64,000 nt of DNA from Amphritea pacifica (GTDB lineage Bacteria > Pseudomonadota > Gammaproteobacteria > Pseudomonadales > Balneatricaceae). Numbering within the stretch: position 1 is the first letter of the stretch; each line of letters begins with the position of its first letter. Positions 33,629 to 42,510 of the stretch are shown one piece after another. Made by a program: the position numbers and the translations under genes. The stretch spans positions 23,936 to 87,935 of the forward strand of contig NZ_JAFFZO010000007.1 of assembly GCF_016924145.1 (NCBI RefSeq), written 5' to 3'. A model generated the notes under the pieces. It worked only from the letters and a program-made list of their open reading frames with translations. It was not told the origin of the DNA and ran no database searches.

Positions 33629-34018
33629 GCGCTGAATGGACGGGCAACCCACCCCATAACAACCACAGGATTTATAGCTAAAAATATAAAAATATCAATA
33701 TTAAACCCTGAAATTTATACAATATCAGATTATTATTCTTATCTTTTTCCAGCTATTGCAACTATTCCACTTTTCTAAGAAACTGCGATCAACTCAAAAA
33801 GTAAGATTGTCGTAAATTATCAGCCCATAGCCATAAGCCCGGCCTGGTTAACGGCACAATCTCATGACCCGGGAACTGCCCTCAGATCGATTGAGGATTT
33901 TTTTTGCAGCCCCCCGTGTTAATTAATTCGGACCCTCGCAATACAACTATACTGTCTTTGGTGTATCACCTGTGACAGCTTGTCGGCAGAGTCCATAATA
34001 CGTTTAAGGAAGGTTAAT
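33629..34018. other. long intergenic region before dat
   Basis: About 390 bp without a plausible gene. The first 170 bp are very AT-rich; a more GC-rich block at about 33825-33900 ends in a terminator-like hairpin at 33880-33905. The last 110 bp should hold the dat promoter; TATACT near 33948 is a possible -10. The AT-rich part could be a regulator-binding or IHF-bent region. Confidence 0.5.
33880..33905 (+). terminator. terminator-like hairpin before dat
   Basis: CCTCAG/TTGAGG (6 bp including a G-T pair, 5-nt loop) followed by A and eight T. It is 252 bp after the LysR stop, too far for a simple 3' end, and about 110 bp before dat. It could end a short untranslated RNA or act as an attenuator. 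Confidence 0.5.
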
Positions 34019-34882
34019 ATGAGCATTGCTTACCTGAATGGCGAATACCTGCCACTAGAAGAAGCCCGCATCTCCCCACTGGATCGCGGCTTCCTGTTTG
34101 GTGACGGTATCTACGAAGTTATTCCATACTACAACGGTAAATCTGTAGGTCTGATGCCTCATATCAACCGTATGATCAATGGTCTGGCTGCCATTGAAAT
34201 CAAAAACAACCACACAGCAGACGAGTGGAAAACCCTGCTGGACGATCTGATTGCCAAAAACAGCGATCAGGGCGAAAATCTGGGGGTCTACGTTCACGTT
34301 TCCCGTGGCACAGACACTAAGCGTTACCACGCTTATCCGGAAGGTGTAGAGCCGACAATTTTCTGCTTTACCTTTGCTATCAAAGACCCTGAACCGGTTG
34401 ATCGTACCAGGGTGCATCAGTACAGCATGATCTCAACTGAAGATCTGCGCTGGCAGCGTTGTCACATCAAGTCGACCGCCCTGCTGGGTAACGTTATCCA
34501 CTTTCAGGAAGGTTACTCTACCGGCAACGACGAAGCGCTGCTGTACAATGCCAAAGGCGAGTTAACTGAAGGCAGCTCCTGCAACGCTTTCATCGTAAAG
34601 GATGGCGTCATCATCACACCGATTCAGGACAACCAGATCCTGCCAGGTATCACCCGTCGCATCATCATCGACAGCATCAAAGCGGACGGCTCTCTGAAAA
34701 TTGAAGAGCGTACCGTAACCATGGATGAAGTGCGCAACGCAGATGAACTGTGGATCACCTCCTCTTCGAAAGAGATTGCGCCGGTGACTAAACTGGATGG
34801 CAAGCCTGTCGGCAACGGCGAAGTTGGCGAAATCTGGGAAAAAGCGTTCCAGATTTACACTGCATCTAAGTTTGATTTCTGA
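34019..34882 (+). CDS. dat: D-amino acid aminotransferase
   Basis: A 287-residue class IV PLP aminotransferase. Family features: SPLDRGFLFGDGIYEVIPYYNG at the N-terminus, the catalytic Lys in RCHIKSTALLGNVIHFQ, EALLYNAKGELTEGSSCNAFIVK and LPGITRRIII. The spacing and GDGIYEV motif match D-alanine aminotransferase, which moves the amino group between D-Ala and 2-oxoglutarate and so makes or consumes D-Glu; branched-chain or aminodeoxychorismate enzymes are alternatives. The start at 34019 has GGAAGG 6 bp upstream. The gene stands alone with a terminator, about 3 kb from the 5-oxoproline operon, to which D-Glu could link it. Confidence 0.88.
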   Translation: MSIAYLNGEYLPLEEARISPLDRGFLFGDGIYEVIPYYNGKSVGLMPHINRMINGLAAIEIKNNHTADEWKTLLDDLIAKNSDQGENLGVYVHVSRGTDTKRYHAYPEGVEPTIFCFTFAIKDPEPVDRTRVHQYSMISTEDLRWQRCHIKSTALLGNVIHFQEGYSTGNDEALLYNAKGELTEGSSCNAFIVKDGVIITPIQDNQILPGITRRIIIDSIKADGSLKIEERTVTMDEVRNADELWITSSSKEIAPVTKLDGKPVGNGEVGEIWEKAFQIYTASKFDF

Positions 34883-34900
34883 TTCAGTCAGACAACGCTT

Positions 34901-34928
34901 AAAAACGCACCCAACCGGTGCGTTTTTT
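34901..34928. terminator. bidirectional terminator after dat
   Basis: AAAACGCACC/GGTGCGTTTT stem with a short loop, T-run on both strands. It separates dat from the convergent nadR-type kinase. Confidence 0.92.
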
Positions 34929-34947
34929 ATGCCTTAAAGCGAGTAGT

Positions 34948-35460
34948 TTACTGCCCGATAAGACGCCTGACAGCCGCTTCCGCACTGACCAGCCGCTGTG
35001 CGCCCCAGCCTTCGACTATTTCAAAAGGGCGATTGAGCCGCTGAATCTCCAACAGATGACGCTCATAGAGCCGCTCCCGGTCATCCGGGTTTTGCCGCAG
35101 GGGATCAGGTTCCCAGGGAAGATCAGGTTTACATACCAGATACACATGGGATGACTCCTGAGCGATCCCGGCACTGATAATCGGGGGACAGCAACCAAAC
35201 ACCTCTTCAGCCCAGATCTTATAATTGATCAGATCCGTATCAAAAATCCCCAGCGGAGCTGCACAACTCACTTCACGCTGCTGATATTGCCGATGCATCA
35301 CACTCAAACGGCTCAGCAACTCAAGATCATACTCCGGCCCATGCTGCTCAAGATAATAACGAGCATACTCAAGGGCAAAGGGCAGATTCAACAGTCTGGC
35401 CAGATGTTCAGTCAGCGTGCTTTTAGCGGACGACTCCGCCCCCGTTATCACAATCCGCAC
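34948..35460 (-). CDS. nicotinamide riboside kinase (NadR C-terminal type)
   Basis: A 170-residue AAA/kinase with the P-loop GAESSAKSTL typical of the NadR ribosylnicotinamide kinase domain, and LGIFDTDLINYKIW carrying the second acidic residue. It lacks the NMN adenylyltransferase and HTH parts of E. coli NadR, so it is a single-activity NR kinase. Its start touches the end of pnuC (1 bp), so both are in one transcript: PnuC imports NR and the kinase traps it as NMN for NAD synthesis. Confidence 0.88.
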   Translation of the reverse strand: MRIVITGAESSAKSTLTEHLARLLNLPFALEYARYYLEQHGPEYDLELLSRLSVMHRQYQQREVSCAAPLGIFDTDLINYKIWAEEVFGCCPPIISAGIAQESSHVYLVCKPDLPWEPDPLRQNPDDRERLYERHLLEIQRLNRPFEIVEGWGAQRLVSAEAAVRRLIGQ

Positions 35461-36119
35461 TAACTATTTCCAGCGACAGCAAGCGCTAACCGCTGCGACC
35501 TGTGCCATTGAATCCAGCCATAGATCCCCAGTCCCAGAAAGATGGCGTATTGGAATGAATAGATCGGCGCTGCTTTAATCCAGTAGATGTAGATACCCAG
35601 CACATTGACAATGCACCAGCCGACCCAGTTCTCCATCCGTTTACGGGCCTGAAGAAACTGAGCAAAAAAACTTAACACGGTGGTCACTGAATCCAGCCAT
35701 AACAGCGAAGGCTGGGGTATCCAGCTAACCTTTTCAGCTAACAGAGAGATACCCAGTCCCCACCCGAGAATAGCAAGTGTAACGATAACAACCAGTAACT
35801 GTTGCTGTCTCTGCGACAACCATTGCGGCACAAACGCTCCCTGCTCTACTGCAGCCCCTCGTTTGATCCACACCATCCAGCAGTACAGCTGAATCGGAAT
35901 ATAGGAAAGATAGAGGATGCCATCAGACAGCAGTTGCCATTCGGTTATCGCCAGCCAGGCGGAGATAGACGCCCAGAGGATACCCAGCGGCCAGCCGAGA
36001 ATGTTTTGCCGGGCAATCAGAATCACCCCAAGGATGGCACTGACGGTGGCAATAATCTCCAGGGGAGTACTGCCAAACAGTTGCAACCACTGGATTGAAG
36101 CCAGAATATTATTTTCCAT
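35460..36119 (-). CDS. pnuC: nicotinamide riboside transporter PnuC
   Basis: A 219-residue inner-membrane protein with seven or so hydrophobic helices and the PnuC hallmarks (WLQLFGSTPLEIIATVSAILGVILIARQN, NILGWPLGI, WCIVNVLGIYIYWIKAAPIYSFQYAIFLGLGIYGWIQW). PnuC facilitates diffusion of nicotinamide riboside, driven by intracellular phosphorylation, which the downstream kinase provides. The overlap with the kinase gene is 1 bp. Confidence 0.93.
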   Translation of the reverse strand: MENNILASIQWLQLFGSTPLEIIATVSAILGVILIARQNILGWPLGILWASISAWLAITEWQLLSDGILYLSYIPIQLYCWMVWIKRGAAVEQGAFVPQWLSQRQQQLLVVIVTLAILGWGLGISLLAEKVSWIPQPSLLWLDSVTTVLSFFAQFLQARKRMENWVGWCIVNVLGIYIYWIKAAPIYSFQYAIFLGLGIYGWIQWHRSQRLALAVAGNS

Positions 36120-36227
36120 AACGCTGTTTCATATTTTCCATGAGACAGAAAGTGACACTATTTTTACCGGAGCACACTATACCCCAGGTCGGGGCACAAT
36201 AGGACAGTCAGTTACCCGCCTGACAGC

Positions 36228-36254
36228 AAAACGCCTGCACATAGCAGGCGTTTT
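36228..36254 (-). terminator. terminator downstream of nemA
   Basis: AAAACGCCTGC/GCAGGCGTTTT stem with a 5-nt loop, 17 bp beyond the nemA stop codon on the minus strand. Confidence 0.88.
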
Positions 36255-36270
36255 CACTACGACTGACCTG

Positions 36271-37323
36271 TTAGCCAAGCGCGGGATAATCGGTATAACC
36301 CTCAGCCCCCGGACCGTAGAACAGTTCGAAACGCGGTGGATTCAGTTCAGCATCCTGTTGCAGTCGTGTTGGCAGATCAGGGTTAGCAATAAAGGGAATC
36401 CCAAATGCCACAGCATCCGCTTTACCTTCCGCCAGCCACTGATTCGCCTGCGCTTTGGTGAACTTCTCATTCGCGATCACCGGGCCACCAAACAACCGCT
36501 TTAAATAGGGCGTCAGACTGTCGTCCCCCTCCAGCTCGCGCGTTGAGATAAATGCGATACCTCGCTTACCCAGTTCAGAGGCGACATAACCAAAGGTCTC
36601 CCGTGGATTCGAGTCGCCCATATCGTGGGCATCCATCCGGGGTGCCAGATGTACAGCAACCCGATCTTTACCCCAGACATCGATACAGGCGTCGGTCACT
36701 TCCAGCATCAGACGGGCACGGTTTTCCAGCGAGCCGCCATACTCATCATTCCGCAGATTCGTTTTATCCTGCAGAAACTGGTCCAGCAGATAGCCGTTGG
36801 CACCGTGAATATGTACACCATCGAAACCTGCTGCCCTGGCATTAGCCGCGCCCTGACGAAAGGCTTCGACAATCTCTTTGATCTCATCCAGAGTCAGTGC
36901 CCGGGGCTCAACATACACTTTTGGGGGGCGCACCAGGCTAACATTGCCTTCGGGTCTTACTGCACTGGGAGCAACGGGCAGTTCACCGTTCAGATACACA
37001 GGATCAGAGATACGGCCGACATGCCATAACTGCAGAAAGATCAGACCTCCCGCCTGATGTACCGCATCGGTTACCTGTTTCCAGCCTTCTACCTGTGGCT
37101 CAGACCAGATACCGGGAGTATCAGGATAACCGACACCCATCGGCGTGACGGAGGTTGCTTCAGCCAGAATCAGACCAGCACTGCTTCGCTGAGCATAATA
37201 TTCTGCCATCAGCGCGTTTGGCACCCGGCCTTCATCAGCCCGGCAACGGGTTAAGGGTGCCATGACAATACGGTTTTTCAGGGTCAGATCACCCAGGGTC
37301 AGAGAATCAAATAGGGTTGGCAT
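36271..37323 (-). CDS. nemA: alkene reductase / N-ethylmaleimide reductase
   Basis: A 350-residue Old Yellow Enzyme family FMN flavoprotein. It has LKNRIVMAPLTRCRA and the region GFDGVHIHGANGYLLDQFLQDKTNLRNDEYGGSLENRAR with the paired H/N ligands (VHIHGANG) for the substrate. It reduces activated C=C bonds, nitro-esters and reactive electrophiles with NADPH. AGGAGG 5 bp before the ATG is strong. An ArsR regulator gene lies 25 bp upstream, probably in the same transcript; in E. coli the partner is NemR (TetR), so the regulator type differs. Confidence 0.93.
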   Translation of the reverse strand: MPTLFDSLTLGDLTLKNRIVMAPLTRCRADEGRVPNALMAEYYAQRSSAGLILAEATSVTPMGVGYPDTPGIWSEPQVEGWKQVTDAVHQAGGLIFLQLWHVGRISDPVYLNGELPVAPSAVRPEGNVSLVRPPKVYVEPRALTLDEIKEIVEAFRQGAANARAAGFDGVHIHGANGYLLDQFLQDKTNLRNDEYGGSLENRARLMLEVTDACIDVWGKDRVAVHLAPRMDAHDMGDSNPRETFGYVASELGKRGIAFISTRELEGDDSLTPYLKRLFGGPVIANEKFTKAQANQWLAEGKADAVAFGIPFIANPDLPTRLQQDAELNPPRFELFYGPGAEGYTDYPALG

Positions 37324-37348
37324 CGGTACCTCCTGTTAATGCTTGCGC

Positions 37349-37654
37349 TTATAGTTGCTCGTGCAGACGTGTGAGAAATTGCTGAATCACCGCTTCATTG
37401 CGCGTGAAAAAATTCCACTGCCCTACTTTCTTGCTGCTGATAAAACCAGCACGTTGCAGGGTTGCCAGATGGGCTGAAATCGTAGACTGAGACAAGCCGG
37501 CCTTCTGATCGATCATACCGGCACAGACTCCAAAGCTCAGTGGGTGCTGCTGATCGGCAAAAAACAGCTCCGGTTGTTTCAGCCAGTGCAAAATATCCCG
37601 ACGCACCGGATGCGACAGGGCCTTGATCATCTCATCAAGTTCAGCAGAGCTCAT
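37349..37654 (-). CDS. ArsR-family regulator
   Basis: A 101-residue winged-helix repressor (ALSHPVRRDILHWLKQ, GLSQSTISAHLATLQRAGFISSKKVGQWNFFTRNE). It has one Cys (GVCAGM) in place of the typical metal-binding CxC pair, so it may sense electrophiles or redox stress through that Cys. It lies 25 bp before nemA and probably controls it. An exact 14-bp palindrome 32-45 bp upstream of its start is a good operator candidate. Confidence 0.88.
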   Translation of the reverse strand: MSSAELDEMIKALSHPVRRDILHWLKQPELFFADQQHPLSFGVCAGMIDQKAGLSQSTISAHLATLQRAGFISSKKVGQWNFFTRNEAVIQQFLTRLHEQL

Positions 37655-37685
37655 AGCACTCCTTAATTCAGCATTTATATATCTC

Positions 37686-37699
37686 TATATCGCGATATA
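37686..37699. promoter_or_regulatory. palindrome upstream of the arsR-nemA operon
   Basis: TATATCGCGATATA is a perfect 14-bp palindrome 32 bp upstream of the ArsR gene start, inside an AT-rich promoter-like stretch. ArsR-family repressors bind such dyads, so it is a candidate autoregulatory operator. Confidence 0.5.
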
Positions 37700-37824
37700 A
37701 CGAAATATAGTTCGTTCTCGTCCAATATACAACGATTATCCTGCAACACTTACTCGCCCTCTGTCATTTACACCGGGAGAATAATGGCAGAGTTTGTTAG
37801 CATAGTAATAAGAATTCCACCCCA

Positions 37825-37866
37825 AAGTGCCTATAAATAAGCGCCTATAAATAAGTGCCTATATAT
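37825..37866 (+). repeat. three 14-bp tandem repeats overlapping a start codon
   Basis: AAGTGCCTATAAAT, AAGCGCCTATAAAT and AAGTGCCTATATAT follow one another exactly. The last unit runs into the ATG (37865) of the Dph6-like gene, so the repeats form its translation start region; no clear Shine-Dalgarno is present. Confidence 0.85.
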
Positions 37867-38551
37867 GAAGAAAAAAACACTGGTGTCCTGGAGCAGCGGA
37901 AAAGACAGCGCGTGGGCGCTGTATCAGCTACAAAAGGATCCGGACATCGAACTGAAAGGTCTGGTTTGTACCATTAACAAGGAATTCGATCGTGTTGCGA
38001 TGCATGGTGTACGGGTAGAGTTACTCAAAGCCCAGGCCAGAAGTATCGGTTTACCGCTGGAGATCATTGAACTGCCCAATCCTTGTAGCAACGAAGACTA
38101 TGCAGAAATCATGGGTCGCTTTGTACGGCGACTGCAAAACGATGGCATCGACTGTATGGCCTTTGGTGACCTTTATCTTGAAGATATTCGGGCCTATCGA
38201 GAGAAAAATCTGGCAGGAACCGGTATTACGCCGCTCTTCCCACTATGGCAAATTCCCACCGACCAGTTATCCAGAGAGATGCTGAAGGGTGGGCTGAAAA
38301 CAGTGATTACCTGCGTTGATCCGGCACAGGCACCAACTGACCTGGCCGGTAGAGAGTATGATCAGACCTTGATTGATGAACTACCGGATTCGGTTGATCC
38401 CTGTGGCGAGAATGGTGAGTTTCATAGTTTTGTCTTTGATGGGCCGATGTTCCGCAGCAAAATAGAGATCAGCATCGGAGAAATTGTTACCCGTGATAAC
38501 TTTATCTTTGCTGACTTTTTGCCCGTTAAACCAAACCGCCAGGGCGGTTAA
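37865..38551 (+). CDS. Dph6-related ATP-pyrophosphatase
   Basis: A 228-residue adenine-nucleotide alpha-hydrolase with the PP-loop SWSSGKDSAWAL. The Dph6 core follows: GVRVELLKAQARSIGLPLEIIELP, ECMAFGDLYLEDIRAYRE-type segment and LFPLW. Eukaryotic Dph6 amidates diphthine; bacteria lack diphthamide, so the substrate is different and unknown. A candidate role is an ATP-driven amidation or ligation of a small metabolite. Tandem repeats lie across its start. Confidence 0.85.
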   Translation: MKKKTLVSWSSGKDSAWALYQLQKDPDIELKGLVCTINKEFDRVAMHGVRVELLKAQARSIGLPLEIIELPNPCSNEDYAEIMGRFVRRLQNDGIDCMAFGDLYLEDIRAYREKNLAGTGITPLFPLWQIPTDQLSREMLKGGLKTVITCVDPAQAPTDLAGREYDQTLIDELPDSVDPCGENGEFHSFVFDGPMFRSKIEISIGEIVTRDNFIFADFLPVKPNRQGG

Positions 38552-38626
38552 CGGGTGAAACAACCGGAGTATAAATACCAGTAAAAATAGTCCATATTAA
38601 CCCTGACAGAATCTGCAGGAGCGCGC

Positions 38627-38773
38627 GTGTGGAAAAAACCATTTTCTTCAGCGATCAACTCAATCATCACTCTTATAGCTATCATTAACACTCTGTTTCA
38701 TGGAGGAAAACATGTCTCCCAAAGAGATTGGCCAGGCTTACAACGGCATCACTCATCTGTGGCAAAGCGATAA
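38627..38773 (+). CDS. possible small membrane protein overlapping the methyltransferase
   Basis: A 48-codon frame starting at GTG with AGGAG 5 bp upstream. Its product begins with MWKKPFSSAINSIITLIAIINTLF, a short basic start and a hydrophobic stretch of about 15 residues that could be a membrane helix. It overlaps the start of the methyltransferase gene by 62 bp in another frame. The ribosome-binding site is the best in this intergenic region, yet the second half of the frame is probably forced by overlap. The call is weak. Confidence 0.25.
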   Translation: MWKKPFSSAINSIITLIAIINTLFHGGKHVSQRDWPGLQRHHSSVAKR

Positions 38774-39332
38774 GTTCAACCGTACAAATGGTATTGCCCA
38801 GCATGAGCGGGCGATTGCCTTCACACAACAGCAGCGAACAGCGTTAGATGTGGGTTGCGGCTGTACCGGTAGATTCATCGATCTGCTGCTGGAAAAAGGC
38901 TTCGCAATTGAAGGCGTGGATATCTCAGATGAGATGATCAGGCTGGCCCGACAACGCCATCCGCAGATCCGCTTTCACCATCAGGATATCTGTCAGTGGG
39001 TGCTGCCGCAAAGCTATGATTTTATCACCGCCTGGGACAGCATCTGGCACGTTCCTCTTGAGCAACAGGAAGCGCTCCTGAGCAAACTGTTTAATGGCCT
39101 TAACCCCGGAGGCGTGTGTATTTTTTCCTGTGGTGGCACCAATACGCCTGACGAACACACCGATAGATTTATGGGGCCTGAAGTGTATTACTCCACACTA
39201 GGCATTCCCGGTTTTCTGAAAGTGATTGACGCCTCAGGTTGTATCTGCCGCCACCTGGAGTTTGACCAGCACCCCGAATTGCATGCGTACTTTATTGTCC
39301 AGAAACCGGGTAAGGCAGCCTGTACGCCCTGA
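38712..39332 (+). CDS. class I SAM-dependent methyltransferase
   Basis: A 206-residue methyltransferase with motif I LDVGCGCTGRFIDLLLEKG, motif II VDISDEMIRLARQRHP, and the following QDICQW. The substrate is unknown; the shape resembles small-molecule methyltransferases rather than tRNA ones. The start at 38712 is chosen because GGAGG lies 5 bp upstream, leaving out a four-residue in-frame leader at 38700. It is monocistronic. Confidence 0.85.
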   Translation: MSPKEIGQAYNGITHLWQSDKFNRTNGIAQHERAIAFTQQQRTALDVGCGCTGRFIDLLLEKGFAIEGVDISDEMIRLARQRHPQIRFHHQDICQWVLPQSYDFITAWDSIWHVPLEQQEALLSKLFNGLNPGGVCIFSCGGTNTPDEHTDRFMGPEVYYSTLGIPGFLKVIDASGCICRHLEFDQHPELHAYFIVQKPGKAACTP

Positions 39333-39460
39333 TTTAGTGCAACATCAACATTTTTAGCAGAAAAAAAACTACTCTCGATACAATAGGTTGAAATACCTTT
39401 TTCATTAGCGCATTTTATACTGCAGGTTTTCACAAACGATCATTAACAGGTAAACAATTC

Positions 39461-40165
39461 ATGAGCATGATTCACTTTGTCGGTGGCGAAAAAGGTGGGG
39501 TTGGCAAATCGGTACTGTCGCGCCTGCTATCACAATATTTTCTGGATAACGCCATGCCCTATACTGGCCTGGATGCAGATCAGTCCCACCCAACGCTGAG
39601 TCGCTACTACCTGGACTATACCCGCCCCATCAACCTGGATCACTTTGAAAGTATCGACCAGATCATGGAGCTGGCGTTAGAGAACGATTGCAATATTCTG
39701 ATCGACCTGCCGGCACAAAGTGAGCGTTTCCTCGACCGCTGGATTGAGGAAAACGGTGTCATCGAGATGTGTGAAGAGATGGGTATCAAGCTGGCATACT
39801 GGTATGCCGTCGACAGCGGGCCTGATTCGGTCAAGCTGCTGGATAATTTTCTCACTAAATACAATGATCAGTTTACCGTTCTGGTCGCTAAGAATCAGGG
39901 CCGCGGCAGCGACTTCTCCAATATTGAAGCGCTGCCTCAACTGCAAAACTCAGACCGGGAAAGCATGCCGCTCTATCAGTTCTATATCCCCGCTCTGCAC
40001 ACCTCCACCATGCAGAAGATTGAAAAACTTGGATTGAGTTTCTGGGCAGCAGCGAACCTGAAAGACAGCGAAGTCGAGCACCTCGGCATTATGGAACGGC
40101 AACGTAGCAAAGTCTGGGTGAATAAGGTTCACCAAACCCTGGGGGTTCTGCTCAGCTATCTGTAA
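39461..40165 (+). CDS. orphan ParA/MinD-like P-loop ATPase
   Basis: A 234-residue deviant-Walker ATPase. The A motif EKGGVGKSVLSRLLSQYF has the signature Lys; the switch region ILIDLPAQSERF follows, with LVAKNQGRGSDF. No ParB or parS-like partner is adjacent, and the C-terminal half lacks the usual ParA helices, so plasmid-type segregation is not indicated. Similar orphans in proteobacteria are annotated as mobilisation or nucleotide-binding proteins. It is flanked by unrelated housekeeping genes, so its role is unknown. Confidence 0.8.
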   Translation: MSMIHFVGGEKGGVGKSVLSRLLSQYFLDNAMPYTGLDADQSHPTLSRYYLDYTRPINLDHFESIDQIMELALENDCNILIDLPAQSERFLDRWIEENGVIEMCEEMGIKLAYWYAVDSGPDSVKLLDNFLTKYNDQFTVLVAKNQGRGSDFSNIEALPQLQNSDRESMPLYQFYIPALHTSTMQKIEKLGLSFWAAANLKDSEVEHLGIMERQRSKVWVNKVHQTLGVLLSYL

Positions 40166-40295
40166 CTGCTAACTGGCCAGTGTGACCCCATTCTGGCCCG
40201 TTTATTTCCAGCTTTATACACTGCCCTATTTTTCAGCCGCAAATCGATACCCGATCTGCTAAACTCGCGCCTGTTAAAATGTTAAGGCACAGGTC

Positions 40296-41525
40296 ATGAG
40301 TTTCGCATCATTTGGTTTACACCCCGCTCTGCTGCAGGCCATCGAAGAAAAAGGCTATCATCAGCCCACCCCGATTCAACAGGAAGCGATTCCGGCTGTT
40401 TTAAAACATCAGGATCTGATGGCGGGTGCGCAGACCGGCACCGGGAAAACCGCCGCGTTCGCACTGCCCATTCTGCACACACTGGGAGACAGGAATACAC
40501 CTGCACCGGCGGTTAAAGCGCTGATTCTGACACCTACCCGGGAACTGGCGCAGCAGGTGGGACAGAGCTTCAGGCGCTACGGTCAATATCTGCCACTGCG
40601 CACTGTGATCGCCTATGGCGGTGTCAGCATCAACCCTCAGCTGGAAGCTATCGAACAGGGGGTTGATATACTGGTGGCAACGCCAGGCCGGCTGATTGAT
40701 CTGCTCTCCCGCGAGGCAATCGATCTGAGCCAACTGGCGTTCTTTGTGCTGGATGAAGCCGACCGGATGCTGGATATGGGCTTTATCGATGATATCAAAC
40801 GGATTTTGCGCTCAGTACCGGATAGCCGCCAGACACTGCTGTTTTCCGCTACCTTTGATGATGCCATATTCAAACTCAGCCAACAGCTGCTGAACAACCC
40901 GATCCTGATCGAGGTAGATGAGCGCAATACCGCCGCCAGCCAGGTCAAACAGATCGCCTATGAGGTGGATAAACAGCGTAAGCGTGAGATCACCTCTTAC
41001 CTTATCGGTGCCAATAACTGGCAACAGGTGCTGGTGTTTACCCGCACAAAACAGGGCGCCGATGACCTGGCGAAAGAGATGTGTAAAGACGGTTTAAAAA
41101 CCGAGGCGATACATGGCGATAAGTCTCAGGGAGCGCGAGAACGGGCGCTTGAAGGGTTTAAAAATGGCACCATCCGGGTGTTGGTGGCCACCGATGTCGC
41201 GTCCCGTGGTTTAGATATTCAACAACTGAAATATGTGATCAACTATGAGCTGCCGCATAACGCTGAAGATTATATCCACCGCATAGGACGCACAGGACGG
41301 GCAGGTGAAACGGGCTTGGCAATCACATTATTAAGTGCCGATGAAACGTGGTTGCTTGATGAAGTCCATAAAATTCTCGACACTCCGCTGATGCAACAGT
41401 GGTTACCCGGATATGAACCCGATCTGGATCAGGATTTCTCCCCGTCGAAGAAGAAAAGCAGTAATCGGAGAGGACAAAGTCGAACTGGCCGCGTCAAACC
41501 CGCGGGACGTTCACGGCGTCGATAG
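40296..41525 (+). CDS. rhlE: DEAD-box RNA helicase RhlE-like
   Basis: A 409-residue DEAD-box helicase. Motifs in order: Q-motif [27 protein letters not shown], Ia PTRELAQQV, Ib [70 protein letters not shown] basic tail ([22 protein letters not shown]) ends it. RhlE-type enzymes assist ribosome assembly and RNA turnover. Its final codons precede the glutaminase start by 10 bp. Confidence 0.93.
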   Translation: MSFASFGLHPALLQAIEEKGYHQPTPIQQEAIPAVLKHQDLMAGAQTGTGKTAAFALPILHTLGDRNTPAPAVKALILTPTRELAQQVGQSFRRYGQYLPLRTVIAYGGVSINPQLEAIEQGVDILVATPGRLIDLLSREAIDLSQLAFFVLDEADRMLDMGFIDDIKRILRSVPDSRQTLLFSATFDDAIFKLSQQLLNNPILIEVDERNTAASQVKQIAYEVDKQRKREITSYLIGANNWQQVLVFTRTKQGADDLAKEMCKDGLKTEAIHGDKSQGARERALEGFKNGTIRVLVATDVASRGLDIQQLKYVINYELPHNAEDYIHRIGRTGRAGETGLAITLLSADETWLLDEVHKILDTPLMQQWLPGYEPDLDQDFSPSKKKSSNRRGQSRTGRVKPAGRSRRR

Positions 41526-41535
41526 GAGTATAACG

Positions 41536-42453
41536 GTGCAAGATATTCTAGATGAGATCGTCGCCACAATCGGCGCGAGTAAAGAGCGCGGTAAGGTAGC
41601 GGATTATATTCCGCAACTGGCCTGTATTGATCCCAACCAGTTCGCCATTACCGTGGCGCTGGCAGACGGACGGGTATTCAGTTCGGGACACAGCGACCGG
41701 CTGTTCTCGATACAGAGTATCTCCAAAGTATTTACCCTGACGATTGCTCTGGGCAAACTCGGTGACGCGGTATGGTCCCGGGTTGGACGTGAACCCTCAG
41801 GCGATCCGTTTAATTCCATCGTGCAGCTGGAACATGAAAACGGTAAACCCCGTAACCCATTTATCAATGCCGGTGCAATTGCCATCGCCGATGCCATTCT
41901 GAAGGGTCACCAGCCAAAAGAAACACTGGGCGAGATTCTGCAATTTGTTCGCTTTATTGCGGATGATGACAGTATCGGCATCGATGAAAAAGTAGCGCAG
42001 TCAGAACTGGTCACCGGTGATCGGAATGCCTCTCTGGCTCACTTTATGGCGTCATTCGGGCGGATGAAGAACCCGGTCGATTGGGTTTTAGGCACCTATT
42101 TCCACCACTGCTCCATTGCGATGAATACAGAGCAGCTGGCCCGCTCAGGACTGTTTCTGGTCGATAATGGCCGCAACCCGGTGTCCGGAACCCGGGTGAT
42201 CTCGGCCCTGCGCGCCCGCCGAATTAACTCGTTGATGCTGATGTGCGGTCACTATGATGGCTCAGGCGAATTCGCCTTCCGGGTCGGTCTGCCCGGCAAG
42301 AGTGGTGTTGGCGGCGGTATTTTGGCGATAGCGCCGGGCAAGGCATCGATCGCGGTATGGTCACCGGGCCTGGATGAGGTTGGCAACAGTAAACTGGGCA
42401 CCGAAGCGCTGGAGAAGCTGGTACAGCATACCGGCTGGTCTATTTTTGGCTAG
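41536..42453 (+). CDS. glsB: glutaminase
   Basis: A 305-residue Ser-dependent glutaminase, giving glutamate and ammonia. The catalytic Ser/Lys motif [14 protein letters not shown] and the [51 protein letters not shown] blocks all match the family. The GTG start at 41536 has GGAG 7 bp upstream and gives the usual length; an in-frame longer version overlapping rhlE is unlikely. The close spacing after rhlE may indicate co-transcription without functional link. Confidence 0.94.
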   Translation: MQDILDEIVATIGASKERGKVADYIPQLACIDPNQFAITVALADGRVFSSGHSDRLFSIQSISKVFTLTIALGKLGDAVWSRVGREPSGDPFNSIVQLEHENGKPRNPFINAGAIAIADAILKGHQPKETLGEILQFVRFIADDDSIGIDEKVAQSELVTGDRNASLAHFMASFGRMKNPVDWVLGTYFHHCSIAMNTEQLARSGLFLVDNGRNPVSGTRVISALRARRINSLMLMCGHYDGSGEFAFRVGLPGKSGVGGGILAIAPGKASIAVWSPGLDEVGNSKLGTEALEKLVQHTGWSIFG

Positions 42454-42510
42454 CACTCCTATCGAAATTATTGACAGTGTTAAGACACTACTTACGGTGC
42501 ATATTTCACA

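Noticed and set aside
39461-40165. Plasmid partition locus
   Set aside because: There is no ParB, centromere repeat or replication gene, and neighbours are chromosomal.
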